Shown: in pieces, positions 27,592-36,869 of the stretch
Position numbering within the stretch: position 1 is the first letter of the stretch
Layout of the letters: the number at the start of each line of letters is the position of its first letter
Origin: Nocardia wallacei
GTDB taxonomy: Bacteria; Actinomycetota; Actinomycetes; Mycobacteriales; Mycobacteriaceae
Direction of reading: 5' to 3'
Assembly: GCF_014466955.1 (NCBI RefSeq)
Contig: NZ_AP023396.1
Location: 1,178,001-1,242,000, forward strand
Length of the DNA: 64,000 nt
Position numbers and translations under genes: made by a program
The notes under the pieces: model-generated
Seen by the model: the letters and a program-made list of their open reading frames with translations, nothing else
The model's database searches: none
What the model was told of the DNA's origin: nothing

Positions 27592-28740
27592 ATGACCGAC
27601 GATCAGCTGGGGTTCTCCACACGCGCGGTGCATGCCGGATTCGATCCGGATCCGCAGACCGGCGCCGTGAACGTGCCGATCTACGCGAGTTCGACCTTCG
27701 CCCAGGACGGCGTGGGCGGGCTGCGCGGCGGCTATGAGTACGCCCGCACCGGCAACCCGACCCGCACCGCGCTGGAGGCCAATCTGGCCGCGCTGGAATC
27801 GGGCCGGTACGGGCGGGCCTTCTCCTCGGGGATGGCGGCCACCGACTGTGTGCTGCGCGCGGCGCTGCGGCCGGGCGATCACCTGGTGATTCCGAACGAC
27901 GCCTACGGCGGCACCTTCCGCCTGATCGACAAGGTGTTCACGCACTGGGGCGTCGAGTATTCGGTGGCGCCGGTGTCGGATCCCGACGCGGTGCAGCGCG
28001 CGCTGCGGCCCAACACCAAACTGGTGTGGCTGGAGACGCCGACCAACCCGCTGCTGAACATCGGCGACATCGCCGCGCTGGCCGACATCGCGCACGGCGG
28101 CGGCGCGAAACTGGTGGTGGACAACACCTTTGCCTCGCCCTACCTGCAGCAGCCGCTGCTGCTCGGCGCCGACATCGTGCTGCACTCCACCACCAAGTAC
28201 CTCGGCGGGCACTCCGATGTCGTCGGTGGCGCGCTGGTCACCGACGACGCGGAACTCGATGCCGCGTTCGCCTTCCTGCAGAACGGCGCGGGCGCGGTGC
28301 CCGGCCCGACCGATGCCTTCCTCACCATGCGCGGCGTGAAAACCCTTGCCCTGCGCATGGATCGGCATTGCGACAACGCCGAGACCCTCGCCGAGTTCCT
28401 GTCCGAGCACCCGAAGATCCAGCAGGTGATCTACCCGGGCCTGCCGGAGCATCCCGGACATACGGTGGCGCAGAAGCAGATGCGCCGCTTCGGCGGCATG
28501 ATCTCGGTGCGGCTGCACGGCGGACGGCAAGCGGCGCACGACTTCTGCGCCCGCACCCGGATCTTCACCCTCGCCGAATCGCTGGGCGGGGTGGAATCGC
28601 TGATCGAGCATCCGGGCGCGATGACGCACGCCTCCACCGAGGGCTCGGAGCTGGAGGTGCCCGCGGATCTGGTGCGGTTGTCGGTCGGCATCGAGGACGT
28701 CAGCGATCTGCTCGCGGATGTCGAGCGCGCGCTCGGCTGA
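27592..28740 (+). CDS. metB: Cystathionine gamma-synthase
   Basis: 382-residue Cys/Met-metabolism PLP enzyme. The N-terminal signature is FSTRAVHAGFDPDPQTGAV, with EYARTGNPTR, FSSGMAA and the Schiff-base Lys about 202 in STTKYLGGHSDVVGG. The C-terminal SLGGVESLIEHP is typical. It joins O-acylhomoserine and cysteine to make cystathionine. Position matches Rv1079, and together with cbs it allows interconversion of homocysteine and cysteine. Confidence 0.93.
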   Translation: MTDDQLGFSTRAVHAGFDPDPQTGAVNVPIYASSTFAQDGVGGLRGGYEYARTGNPTRTALEANLAALESGRYGRAFSSGMAATDCVLRAALRPGDHLVIPNDAYGGTFRLIDKVFTHWGVEYSVAPVSDPDAVQRALRPNTKLVWLETPTNPLLNIGDIAALADIAHGGGAKLVVDNTFASPYLQQPLLLGADIVLHSTTKYLGGHSDVVGGALVTDDAELDAAFAFLQNGAGAVPGPTDAFLTMRGVKTLALRMDRHCDNAETLAEFLSEHPKIQQVIYPGLPEHPGHTVAQKQMRRFGGMISVRLHGGRQAAHDFCARTRIFTLAESLGGVESLIEHPGAMTHASTEGSELEVPADLVRLSVGIEDVSDLLADVERALG

Positions 28741-28764
28741 GTCCCGCCGACCTCGAATACACGG

Positions 28765-28799
28765 CGGCGACCGCACCGAGTTCTCCGGTGCGGTCGCCG
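28765..28799. terminator. Bidirectional terminator between metB and greA
   Basis: A perfect 14-bp stem (28765-28778 with 28786-28799) and 7-base loop separate the two convergent genes. Confidence 0.8.
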
Positions 28800-28856
28800 T
28801 ATCCGTTCCGGCGCCTCGGACGGCGGTGCTGCGATCCGCCGCCGAGGCGTGGCCCG

Positions 28857-29351
28857 TCAGCTGTGGTAGGGCTCCGCGCTGACCAGCGTCACCTTCATGG
28901 TGTTGCCGTTGGGCAGCGTGTACTCGCGGGTCTCGCCGACCTTGGCGTCGATGAGCGCACCGCCCAGCGGTGACGCCGGGGAGTACGTCTCCAGGTCGGA
29001 ACCGCCCAGGCCCTCTTCGCGCGTCGCGATCAGGAACGTCTCGGTGTCGGTCTCGTCGCCGTCGTAATAGACCTTGACGACCGAACCCGGCAGCGCGATG
29101 CCCGACTTGGTCGGGGCCACGCCCACCTTGGCGTTGTTCAGCAGCTCCTGCAGCTGGCGGATGCGCGCCTCCTGCTGGCCCTGCTCCTCACGCGCCGCGT
29201 GATAGCCGCCGTTCTCCTTGAGGTCGCCTTCCTCGCGGCGTTCGTTGATCTCGGCCGCGATGACCGGACGGTTGGCAATGAGCGCGTCGAGTTCGCCCTT
29301 GAGCCTTTCGTGCGACTCCGGTGTCAGCCAGGTCACGTTCGTCTCAGTCAT
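28857..29351 (-). CDS. greA: Transcription elongation factor GreA
   Basis: 164 residues from ATG 29351. The N-terminal coiled coil (about 12-75) carries [21 protein letters not shown], the acidic tip that enters the RNA polymerase channel. The C-terminal FKBP-like domain holds [14 protein letters not shown]. It stimulates RNA cleavage in backtracked complexes. The sequence is very close to Rv1080c, as is the position. A leader of about 225 bases precedes it. Confidence 0.95.
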   Translation of the reverse strand: MTETNVTWLTPESHERLKGELDALIANRPVIAAEINERREEGDLKENGGYHAAREEQGQQEARIRQLQELLNNAKVGVAPTKSGIALPGSVVKVYYDGDETDTETFLIATREEGLGGSDLETYSPASPLGGALIDAKVGETREYTLPNGNTMKVTLVSAEPYHS

Positions 29352-29587
29352 CTCGATCACTCCCTAGTAGTTGTTCCCGGCGAACCGGGATTCCCTGATA
29401 CCCGCCGCCGTACCCATCCGAAAACGCGCACAGCGGCAGTGGACGGCTAGAGCGATCCCTGGGGGATGTCACCGACCCCGACAGGCCCTGGTTCGCACGA
29501 CACCCGGGTGCCCCGGAACCGACAGCGCTGGCCGCCAATGCAGCAAACACGGCTCCGAGCTTCGGAACCGTGTGTTGGGCCATTTTA
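29352..29587 (-). promoter_or_regulatory. greA promoter and structured leader
   Basis: The minus strand has a -10-like TAAAAT (29587-29582). A hairpin, 29547-29558 with 29562-29573 (12 bp, one mismatch), would form at the very 5' end of the transcript. The remaining leader of about 195 bases has no gene I can support. Confidence 0.4.
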
Positions 29588-29670
29588 GCACGATCTACAA
29601 ATTCGCAGGTAGGAGCCTTGATCGTATGGTGTTTCGCCCGGATCGGGTAGTTGGGGTCGACGGAGCCCCG

Positions 29671-30105
29671 TCAGCCCGCACGCAGGTAGGCCGGGACCTT
29701 GTCGCTGCATCCGTAGATGTCGCCCGCCGCGGGGCGGCCGGTGGTGCGGATGGTGGCGGTCAATTCGACGGTTCCGCTGGTCGAAGGCGGGATCAGCACC
29801 TCGCGACGGCCCACTTCGGCCTGGTCGGAGTCCATCGCGCGGACGAAGCACACGACCGGACGGTCCGGGTGTTCGCGGGTGACCTTGATATGGATGTCGA
29901 GGGTCGAGTCGTTCACGATGGCGTAGCCCAGCTGGTCGGGCTCGATGTCCTTGGGACCGAACTGCCGGTATCCGGCGTAGGCGACGATCAGTCCGGCCAG
30001 CACCACGACCGCGCCGAGAACATAGGGGAGCCAGCGCCGACGGCGGCGCGGCCCGGTACCGTAGCGGTCCGCGACCCGCTCGGCTCCCGGCGCTGGCTCG
30101 CTCAT
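29671..30105 (-). CDS. DUF4307 membrane protein (Rv1081c-like)
   Basis: 144 residues. A basic N-terminus (PRRRRRW) and one helix, LPYVLGAVVVLAGLIVAYAGY, precede an extracytoplasmic beta domain with LGYAIVNDSTLDIHIKVTRE and two Cys (VVCFVRAM; YGCSDKV). The lone helix and downstream fold fit DUF4307. Function unknown. It is divergent from mca, as in M. tuberculosis, and the 319 bases downstream of it are the greA leader region. Confidence 0.87.
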   Translation of the reverse strand: MSEPAPGAERVADRYGTGPRRRRRWLPYVLGAVVVLAGLIVAYAGYRQFGPKDIEPDQLGYAIVNDSTLDIHIKVTREHPDRPVVCFVRAMDSDQAEVGRREVLIPPSTSGTVELTATIRTTGRPAAGDIYGCSDKVPAYLRAG

Positions 30106-30279
30106 GATCTGTCGCTCCTGTGGTCGAGCGGCGGCGCCTCGCGCCGCAGGGGGTAAGTCGGAACAAATGATGGTCGGATGGAACTATAAGGGGTGGAGAT
30201 CGGCGCGGGATCGGCCGGCTTCGACACCCGCGGCGGAAAGCAATGAGGTGCAGACGTTGAGCAACGAGGTGAACGAGAC

Positions 30280-31194
30280 GTGAGTGGCCTTCGCCTCATG
30301 GCGGTGCACGCCCACCCCGACGACGAGTCCAGCAAGGGCGCGGCGACGACCGCGAAGTACGCCGCGGAGGGCAACGACGTCCTGGTCGTCACCCTGACCG
30401 GCGGCGAGCGCGGCTCGATCCTCAACCCGGCGATGGATGTGCCCGGCATCCTCGACCGCATCGACGAGGTGCGACGCGAGGAGATGGCCGAGGCCGCCCG
30501 GGCGCTCGGCGTGCGCCAGCACTGGCTGGGTTTCGTGGACTCCGGCCTGCCCGAGGGCGACCCGCTGCCGCCGCTGCCGGAGGGCTCGTTCGCGCTGGTG
30601 CCGCTCGAGGAGGCCACCGAGGCGCTGGTGCGGGTGGTCCGCGAGTTCAAGCCGCACGTGATGACCACCTACGACGAGAACGGTGGCTATCCGCACCCGG
30701 ATCACATCATGTGCCACAAGGTGTCGGTGGCCGCGTTCGAGGCCGCGGGCGACCCGGAGCGGTTCCCCGACGCCGGCGCGCCGTGGACACCGCTGAAGCT
30801 GTACTACGACCACGGTTTCAGCATTCAGCGGATGGAAGTGTTCGCCGAGGAGTTCGAGCGGATCGGCGAGCCGTTCCCGATGCAGGAGTGGCTGGACCGG
30901 TTCCGCGCGATGGCCGCCGAGCGCGGCGACATCATGGGCCGGGTGACCACCCAGATCGAGTGCGGCAAGTACTTCCCCCAGCGCGACGACGCCCTGCGCG
31001 CCCACGCCACCCAGATCGATCCGAACGGGGCGTTCTTCGCCATCCCGATGGAGATGCAGCAGCGGCTGTGGCCCACCGAGGAATTCGAGCTGGCCCGCAC
31101 TCGGGTCCGCACCGAGATCCCCGAAACGGACCTGTTCGCCGGCATCCGCGAGGACGAGGACGCGCGCACCGCGCTCGAGGACACCACCCGATGA
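30280..31194 (+). CDS. mca: Mycothiol S-conjugate amidase
   Basis: 304 residues from GTG 30280. Zinc ligands are His12 and Asp15 in HAHPDDES and His142 in [10 protein letters not shown]. The LmbE-like fold with [16 protein letters not shown] is specific to Mca/MshB. It cleaves mycothiol adducts to glucosaminyl-inositol plus an exported mercapturic acid, a detoxification route of actinobacteria. The length and position match Rv1082. Its TGA overlaps the ATG of the next gene (ATGA). Confidence 0.94.
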   Translation: MSGLRLMAVHAHPDDESSKGAATTAKYAAEGNDVLVVTLTGGERGSILNPAMDVPGILDRIDEVRREEMAEAARALGVRQHWLGFVDSGLPEGDPLPPLPEGSFALVPLEEATEALVRVVREFKPHVMTTYDENGGYPHPDHIMCHKVSVAAFEAAGDPERFPDAGAPWTPLKLYYDHGFSIQRMEVFAEEFERIGEPFPMQEWLDRFRAMAAERGDIMGRVTTQIECGKYFPQRDDALRAHATQIDPNGAFFAIPMEMQQRLWPTEEFELARTRVRTEIPETDLFAGIREDEDARTALEDTTR

Positions 31195-31478
31195 TCGTCA
31201 CCCTGCTCGCCCAACCGGCCACCAACCCCACCGGCCCCGAATTCGGCAAGGCCTCCCCCCTGGGCCTGGTAATCGTCCTGCTGCTGCTGGCCGGCACGGT
31301 CCTGCTGATCCGCTCGATGAACAAGCACATCAAGCGCCTGCCCGCCGAGTTCTCCCCCGAACACCCCGAGCCCGACCAGGAGGCCGACGAGGGCACCGAT
31401 CCCGGTGCGGTGCAACAGGATTCCGCCGAAGCCGTCTCCGACATCTCCGCGAAGCCCGACAAGCCCAAGGGAACGTAA
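31191..31478 (+). CDS. Small single-helix membrane protein (Rv1083-like)
   Basis: 95 residues. A short extracytoplasmic N-terminus, one helix [20 protein letters not shown] and a charged cytoplasmic tail ([21 protein letters not shown]) ending in Lys/Pro. Its ATG overlaps the mca stop by four bases, so translation is coupled. The same pair exists as Rv1082-Rv1083. Function unknown; a membrane partner for mercapturate export or for Mca is conceivable. Confidence 0.85.
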   Translation: MIVTLLAQPATNPTGPEFGKASPLGLVIVLLLLAGTVLLIRSMNKHIKRLPAEFSPEHPEPDQEADEGTDPGAVQQDSAEAVSDISAKPDKPKGT

Positions 31479-31487
31479 CTCCCGGCT

Positions 31488-31652
31488 TCAGAACGGCGGA
31501 TCGTGATGCCGCCGCCGACACAGATCACAATCACAATCGAAGTACCCGATCCCAGCACTCCCGTGCGCCCCCCGGCGCTCGGCATCTTCCAGATCGGCGA
31601 ACCAGGGCCGTCGGCGTGCGGGCGAGGCGCCCAGCGAGGTCGTAGTAGTCAT
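31488..31652 (-). CDS. Putative 54-aa Cys-rich protein
   Basis: 54 codons from ATG 31652. The product has PWFADLEDAERRG, then GYFDCDCDLCRRRHHDPPF, a CxCxxC plus His cluster that could bind zinc or iron. There is no strong ribosome site. It is converging on the Rv1083-like gene and lies 71 bases behind another small gene on the same strand. Composition argues for coding, but conservation is untested. Confidence 0.42.
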   Translation of the reverse strand: MTTTTSLGASPARRRPWFADLEDAERRGAHGSAGIGYFDCDCDLCRRRHHDPPF

Positions 31653-31723
31653 ACCTGCAGAAATACCCCGCGGAAGCCCACACTGCGTTGCGGTTTCAGC
31701 ACAGCTGCCGCGACATGATCATT

Positions 31724-31897
31724 TCAACCGGCCGTGCGATCCCTCACCCCCGCCCCCGGCACTTCCCGCCCCACCTCCGCATGGAATTCCCGCCACCCAT
31801 CGGGATATCCGGTCTCGACCAGCACCCACCTCCCGAGCGAGTTCTCGATATCGGCCGCAACCAGCCACGCACCTTCGATCGCTTCTTCGGTGTCCAC
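31724..31897 (-). CDS. Putative 57-aa protein, unknown
   Basis: 57 codons from GTG 31897, with AAGGA 8 bases upstream. The sequence looks like a folded protein: TEEAIEGAWLVAADIENS, GRWVLVETGYPDGW and REFHAEVG. Slightly acidic, no helix for the membrane, no Cys. The region upstream (31898-32107) holds no other gene, only its control region and that of the DUF255 gene. I do not recognise a family. Confidence 0.5.
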   Translation of the reverse strand: MDTEEAIEGAWLVAADIENSLGRWVLVETGYPDGWREFHAEVGREVPGAGVRDRTAG

Positions 31898-32107
31898 GAT
31901 TCCGATCCTTCATAGAGACGGTGTTCTGTTGTCAGGCGGCCTCATCCTCACCGACCCCTTTGCGTTAAGCGTCCTTGTCCCTTCTCCAAGCTGCTCAATT
32001 CCTTTCTCCTCGCAGACCTGGAACGGCCGACAAATCTGTAGCAAATGCCATAGCTCGGTATCTGTGGTGAGCCCGTTGTGTCTTCCGTCGTATGGGACGC
32101 TGGAGGC

Positions 32108-34162
32108 GTGAATCGACTAGGCAGCGCGACCTCGCCGTACCTACGTCAGCATGCCGACAATCCGGTTGATTGGCGGGAGTGGGGGCCCGAGGCGCTGGCG
32201 GAGGCCGCGGCTCGGGATGTGCCGATCCTGCTCTCCGTCGGGTACGCCTCGTGCCACTGGTGTCACGTGATGGCGCACGAGTCGTTCGAGGACGAGGCGA
32301 CCGCGGCGGTGATGAACGAGAATTTCGTGTGTGTGAAGGTGGATCGGGAGGAGCGGCCGGATCTCGACGCTGTGTATATGACGGCGACGGTGGCAATGAC
32401 GGGGCAGGGTGGGTGGCCGATGACCTGTTTCCTGACGCCGGCGGGGGAGCCGTTCTATTGCGGTACCTATTACCCGAAGGCGCCGCGTGGGGGGATGCCG
32501 TCGTTCACGCAGTTGCTGGCCGCGGTGAGCGAGACCTGGCGTCATCGGCGGGACGAGGTGGATCAGGCGGCCGGGCAGGTGGCGCAGGCGTTGCGGGAGC
32601 AGGGGGATGGGCTGCCGGGTAGTGAGTTGGCGGTCGGTCCGGAACTGTTGCGGCATGCGGTCGCGGCCGTGTTGCGCGATGTGGACCCGCGTTACGCCGG
32701 ATTCGGTGGGGCGCCGAAGTTTCCGCCGTCGGCGTTGCTGGAAGGGTTGCTGCGGCATTACGAGCGCACCGGGGACGAGCAAGCGCTGCAGGCGGTTTCG
32801 CGGACGGCGGCGGCCATGGCGCGCGGTGGAATCTACGATCAGCTGCGTGGGGGGTTCGCGCGGTATTCGGTCGATGCGGCCTGGGTGGTGCCGCACTTCG
32901 AGAAAATGCTCTACGACAACGCGCAATTGCTGCGGGTCTACGCGCATCTGGCGCGACGCCCGGCGAACGACGATGCGGGACAGCCCTTTTCGCTGCGGGT
33001 CGCGACCGAGACAGCGCAGTTCCTGCTCGACGATCTGGGGACCGCGGAGGGCGGTTTCGCCTCGGCCCTGGACGCCGACACCCAGGTGGAGCCCGGTGGC
33101 CCCGGCGTCGAAGGCGCCACCTACGTCTGGACACCGGCGCAACTGACCGAAGTGCTCGGTGCGGACGACGGTGCTTGGGCCGCGGAGGTTTTCGGCGTCA
33201 CGGCGGACGGCAACTTCGAGCACGGTACCTCCGTGCCGACCAGATACGCCGATCCGGAGGACACCGAGCGCTTCGACCGCGTCCGGGCACGTCTGCGCGA
33301 GGTGCGCGATAGGCGGCCCCAGCCCGCGCGCGACGACAAAGTGGTGACCGCCTGGAACGGCATGGCGATCGTCGCGCTGGCCGAGGCCGGGTCGGCCCTC
33401 GCCCGGCCGGACTGGGTCGAGGCCGCCGTCCGCTGCGCCCGATTCCTGTTGGCCGAGCACGTGATCGACGGCCGCCTGGTCCGGGCGTCGCTGGGCGGCG
33501 TGGCGGGCACGGCCACCGGCGTGCTGGAGGACTACGCGTGGCTGGCCACCGGCCTGCTGGCACTGCACCAGGCTACCGGCGATCCTGATTGGCTCGAGCG
33601 CTCGTGCCACCTGATCGACACGGCCGCAGCGCATTTCGCCGATTCCGATACCCCCGGCAACTGGTACGACACCGCCGACGACGCCGAGACGCTGGTGAGC
33701 CGCCCCCGCGACCCGCTCGACGGCGCCACGCCCGCGGGCGCGTCGGCCTTCGCCGAGGCGCTGCTGACCGCGTCCGTCCTCGCCGACGCCACCCGGTCCG
33801 CCCGCTATCGCGAACTGGCCGAGCGGACCGTGCAGCGCGGCGCGATCGTGCTGGCGCGGGCCCCACGCTCGGGCGGGCACTGGCTGGCCGTGGCCGAGGC
33901 GGCGGTGCGGGGCCCCATCCAGGTGGCGATCGCGCTGCCGCACGGTGTCGATGCGGAGACCGCCGAACTGACCGTCACCGCGCGCCGCGTCGCGCCCGGC
34001 GGGGCCGTGGTGGTTGCGGGCGCCCCCAACTCGGTGCCGTTGCTGGCCGATCGCCAGCCGGTCGCTGATCGGCCCGCCGCCTACGTCTGCCGGGGGTCGG
34101 TCTGCGATCTTCCGGTCGGCGATGCGGCCGAACTCGCGGCCGCTTTGGTCTCGGACCGGTAA
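32108..34162 (+). CDS. DUF255 thioredoxin-domain protein (YyaL/Rv1084-like)
   Basis: 684 residues from GTG 32108, which aligns with the usual NRL..ATSPYLRQHADNPVDW start; a GTG at 32078 has a better ribosome site (GGTGAG) and would add ten residues. The N-terminal thioredoxin-like domain has Cys49-His-Trp-Cys52 in ASCHWCHVMAHESFED. The rest is an (alpha/alpha)6-like barrel with GGIYDQLRGGFARYSVDAAWVVPHFEKMLYDNA. Relatives are poorly characterised (spermatogenesis-associated 20). Position matches Rv1084. Confidence 0.88.
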   Translation: MNRLGSATSPYLRQHADNPVDWREWGPEALAEAAARDVPILLSVGYASCHWCHVMAHESFEDEATAAVMNENFVCVKVDREERPDLDAVYMTATVAMTGQGGWPMTCFLTPAGEPFYCGTYYPKAPRGGMPSFTQLLAAVSETWRHRRDEVDQAAGQVAQALREQGDGLPGSELAVGPELLRHAVAAVLRDVDPRYAGFGGAPKFPPSALLEGLLRHYERTGDEQALQAVSRTAAAMARGGIYDQLRGGFARYSVDAAWVVPHFEKMLYDNAQLLRVYAHLARRPANDDAGQPFSLRVATETAQFLLDDLGTAEGGFASALDADTQVEPGGPGVEGATYVWTPAQLTEVLGADDGAWAAEVFGVTADGNFEHGTSVPTRYADPEDTERFDRVRARLREVRDRRPQPARDDKVVTAWNGMAIVALAEAGSALARPDWVEAAVRCARFLLAEHVIDGRLVRASLGGVAGTATGVLEDYAWLATGLLALHQATGDPDWLERSCHLIDTAAAHFADSDTPGNWYDTADDAETLVSRPRDPLDGATPAGASAFAEALLTASVLADATRSARYRELAERTVQRGAIVLARAPRSGGHWLAVAEAAVRGPIQVAIALPHGVDAETAELTVTARRVAPGGAVVVAGAPNSVPLLADRQPVADRPAAYVCRGSVCDLPVGDAAELAAALVSDR

Positions 34163-34356
34163 CGATCGACGCCTCCCGGCCGATCTCGAAAGCATCCGGG
34201 GTCGCCGCTGACCTTCCGGAACGCCGGTCATAGCGGATGTGCGTGCAGAGGGTGCGTTCGCGACCCGGCGCTTGCCGACGGGGATGACCTCCGTGCAGGA
34301 TGTCCGAGTCGGCAGCAAATGTCAGGCAAGCACTACCCAGGCCACAGGGAGATCGC

Positions 34357-34944
34357 GTGAGACTGCCACGTCGAGGAATTCGTACCGCCCGTTCGTCCGG
34401 TTTCGTCGTCGCCGCCGCGGCGCTGGCGCTGACGGCATCCGTCGGCGCCGCGCAGGCCAGGCCGATCGGCCCCTTCGAGGTCGGCGGCGCGATCGAGGTC
34501 GAGTACGACCGAGCAGGCGGGTTCGCGACCTTCGGCAACCCGGTCTCGCCCGAATCCGACGCGGGCGGCGGCGGCAAGTTCCAGGTATTCGAGCGCAACA
34601 ACTCGATCTACTGGTCGGTGGGCACCGACGCGCACGCCGTCGGCGGCCTGATCCGCGACAAGTGGGGCGCACTCGGCTGGGAGAACGGCGCCCTGGGCTA
34701 CCCGGTGACCGACGAGCAGCAGGCGGGTAAGGACGGCCAGGGTCGCTACAACCTGTTCAACGGCGGCTCGGTCTACTGGTCGGCCAAGACCGGCGCCCAC
34801 GCGGTGTGGGGCGCCATCCGCGACACCTGGTTCACCGAGGTCGCCGAGAAGGGCCGCTACGGCTACCCGACCAGCGACGAATACGACTACCAGGGCGGCA
34901 AGGCCCAGGATTTCCAGGGCGGCCGCATCACCTGGAAGCCCTGA
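34357..34944 (+). CDS. Secreted LGFP-repeat cell-wall protein
   Basis: 195 residues from GTG 34357 (ATG 34300 is possible). The signal peptide ends near VGAAQA (about 36). Three LGFP-type repeats follow: FATFGNPVSPES..FQVFERNNSIYWSV, GALGYPVTDEQ..YNLFNGGSVYWSAKTGAHAVWGAIRDTW and GRYGYPTSDEYD..AQDFQGGRITW. In corynebacteria LGFP repeats help attach mycolyltransferases to the cell wall. Here there is no enzymatic domain, so a structural or binding role is likely. A second LGFP protein lies at 49519. Confidence 0.87.
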   Translation: MRLPRRGIRTARSSGFVVAAAALALTASVGAAQARPIGPFEVGGAIEVEYDRAGGFATFGNPVSPESDAGGGGKFQVFERNNSIYWSVGTDAHAVGGLIRDKWGALGWENGALGYPVTDEQQAGKDGQGRYNLFNGGSVYWSAKTGAHAVWGAIRDTWFTEVAEKGRYGYPTSDEYDYQGGKAQDFQGGRITWKP

Positions 34945-35023
34945 CCGCACGGGCCGTACACCGGCGGCATTCGTCGAGCTTGAACAGGTCTCCCGTCCTC
35001 CCGGAGCTTGAACAGATCCCCTG

Positions 35024-35090
35024 CCATCCCGGCACGCTTTTGGCCGGGATCTCACCGTGGATTCCGGCCAAAAACACGCCGGAACCACGG
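35024..35090. repeat. REP-like imperfect palindrome
   Basis: The core stem TTTTGGCCGG (35038-35047) pairs with CCGGCCAAAA (35064-35073). The flanks CATCCCGGCACGC and ACGCCGGAACCACGG continue the palindrome imperfectly. This is the layout of a dispersed intergenic palindromic unit. Just upstream GAGCTTGAACAG occurs twice (34977 and 35004), and CCACGGGTTG occurs twice downstream (35086 and 35106). The flanking 215-base gap has no gene. Confidence 0.5.
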
Positions 35091-35159
35091 GTTGGTGCCC
35101 CGTAGCCACGGGTTGCGTGCGATCCTCGGGCTTTGTCTCACGCTGTGGGCGTAACCACC

Positions 35160-36749
35160 TCAGCTACCCGGTGCCGCTTCTGCCTCGCCGATCTGGGTGC
35201 CGAGTGGCTTCAGACCCTCGATGTCGTCCTCGCCGGTGCCGTTGACGCCGGGCGCACCATCGCCGCTGGGGCTGACCGGGAGGTCCGTCCAGCAGGAGGT
35301 CGGTTCCACCCGCCCACGAAGCTGAATCGTCTCGAAGTGCGCCCACAACGCCCGCTCGTCGGCGGTGGCCGCGTCGATCACCGCCTGGGACACCAGGATT
35401 CGGCGGTCGACGCGCTTGGCCTCGGTGGTGAGTCGCGACGCCTCGTTGACCGCGTCGCCGATCACGGTGTACTCCAGCCGGGTGTCGGTGCCCACGTCGC
35501 CGGCGAACACCATGCCCCGGGCCACCCCGATACCGATATCCAGTTCGCCCGCCGCGGCCACCTCGTCGCGAATCCGGCGTGCTGCCCGCAGCGCCGGAGT
35601 CGCGTTGTCGCGCAACGCGATCGGCGCGCCGAAGATGCACAGCGCCGCATCACCCTCGAACTTGTTGACCAGCCCGCCGTTGTCCTCGGTGGCCGACACC
35701 ACGATCGTCAGCAGCCGATTCAGCTTGACGACGAACTCGCTCGGTTCGAGCCCGGTGGACAGCGCCACCGAGCCGACGACATCGACGAACAGCGCGGTCA
35801 CCGGCCGGATGTCACCGGTGAGGTCGAGCCCGCCGGCGAGCGCGCGCTCGGCGACCTCGGTGCCGACGTGGCGGCCGAACACGGTCCGCATCCGCTCCCG
35901 CTCGGACAGATTGGCGGCCAGCTCGTTCACCGAATGCTCCAGCCGCCCGATCTCGCTGGCGCTGCCGACCGGAACCCGGACGTCCAGCTCGCCGCGCGCG
36001 ATCCGGTCCAGCGCCCGGCGCAGCGCCCGCACCGGCGCCGCGACCGCGCGGGCCAGGGTCGCCGTCGACAGCGCGCCCACACCCAGTCCCACGACGGACA
36101 TGTACACGGCCGTGCGAATCCGGTCCTCGGCGGTCGCCACCGGATCGGCCAGCACGGTGATCAGCATCAGCAGCGGCATGGCCCCGGCCACCGCCCACGA
36201 CACCACGACCCGGTTGAGCACCGTGGAACTCCAGTGCATCGTCCCGCCCAGTACCGAGGACACGATCGGGATCGTCGGCCGGATCAGCCGATCGACGATG
36301 AGAAAGGTGAACCCCGCCGATTCGAACGCGCCGAGCGTGAACATCGCGCCGACCACCGCGATCGCCCGCGACGGAATCACCTGCGCGAAGATCGCCGTGG
36401 CGATGATCACGCCGGGCAGCCAGATGGCGAGGGCGCGCAGCGTGATCGCCAGCGGCAGGTTCAGCAGCCGCCGCGCCTCCGCCGCACCCGGCTTGCGCCC
36501 TTGGTCGAGCCAGCCGAAGTAATAGAACCGATCGCGCACGGCGAGGATGATCCCGACCACCGCGCCGATCGCCGGATAGATCGACGCCTGGGCCATCGCG
36601 GTCATCCAGTTCGGCCCGAGCCGACCGAGGAACCCGCTGAGCGACAGTTCGGTGAGAATGACGCCCAGACCGCCGAGATTGCAGGCCATCACCACGAACG
36701 ACAGCCCCCAGCGCGCCCGCAGCGCGAGCAGAATCAGCCGATTGATCAT
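35160..36749 (-). CDS. Membrane-bound class III adenylate cyclase with HAMP domain
   Basis: 529 residues from ATG 36749; the frame is open to 36806. About six membrane helices (residues 10-225) are followed by a HAMP domain (about 225-285) and a catalytic domain (about 310-480). Metal Asp323 and Asp367, ATP-specifying Lys363 and Asp432, and transition-state Asn435 and Arg439 are all present, so one homodimer should make cAMP. The same architecture occurs in Rv1318c-Rv1320c and Rv3645. The signal sensed by the membrane part is unknown. Confidence 0.92.
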   Translation of the reverse strand: MINRLILLALRARWGLSFVVMACNLGGLGVILTELSLSGFLGRLGPNWMTAMAQASIYPAIGAVVGIILAVRDRFYYFGWLDQGRKPGAAEARRLLNLPLAITLRALAIWLPGVIIATAIFAQVIPSRAIAVVGAMFTLGAFESAGFTFLIVDRLIRPTIPIVSSVLGGTMHWSSTVLNRVVVSWAVAGAMPLLMLITVLADPVATAEDRIRTAVYMSVVGLGVGALSTATLARAVAAPVRALRRALDRIARGELDVRVPVGSASEIGRLEHSVNELAANLSERERMRTVFGRHVGTEVAERALAGGLDLTGDIRPVTALFVDVVGSVALSTGLEPSEFVVKLNRLLTIVVSATEDNGGLVNKFEGDAALCIFGAPIALRDNATPALRAARRIRDEVAAAGELDIGIGVARGMVFAGDVGTDTRLEYTVIGDAVNEASRLTTEAKRVDRRILVSQAVIDAATADERALWAHFETIQLRGRVEPTSCWTDLPVSPSGDGAPGVNGTGEDDIEGLKPLGTQIGEAEAAPGS

Positions 36750-36869
36750 GGCGACGGATCGGCCGCGGACGTGCGAATCGGTTCGGGGAACACGAAGCAG
36801 GAGCATAGAACCCGGACGGTGACCCGCGGCGCGTTCCGGCCGATCTTGTCGGCTGCGTCACCCCGCGAT

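Noticed and set aside
31734..32111. 125-codon plus-strand frame
   Set aside because: Ser/Pro/Thr-rich without structure; the minus strand of the same region encodes a more protein-like 57-aa product.
32141..34318. 725-codon minus-strand frame opposite the DUF255 gene
   Set aside because: Antisense shadow; the plus strand has the intact CHWCH thioredoxin-domain protein.
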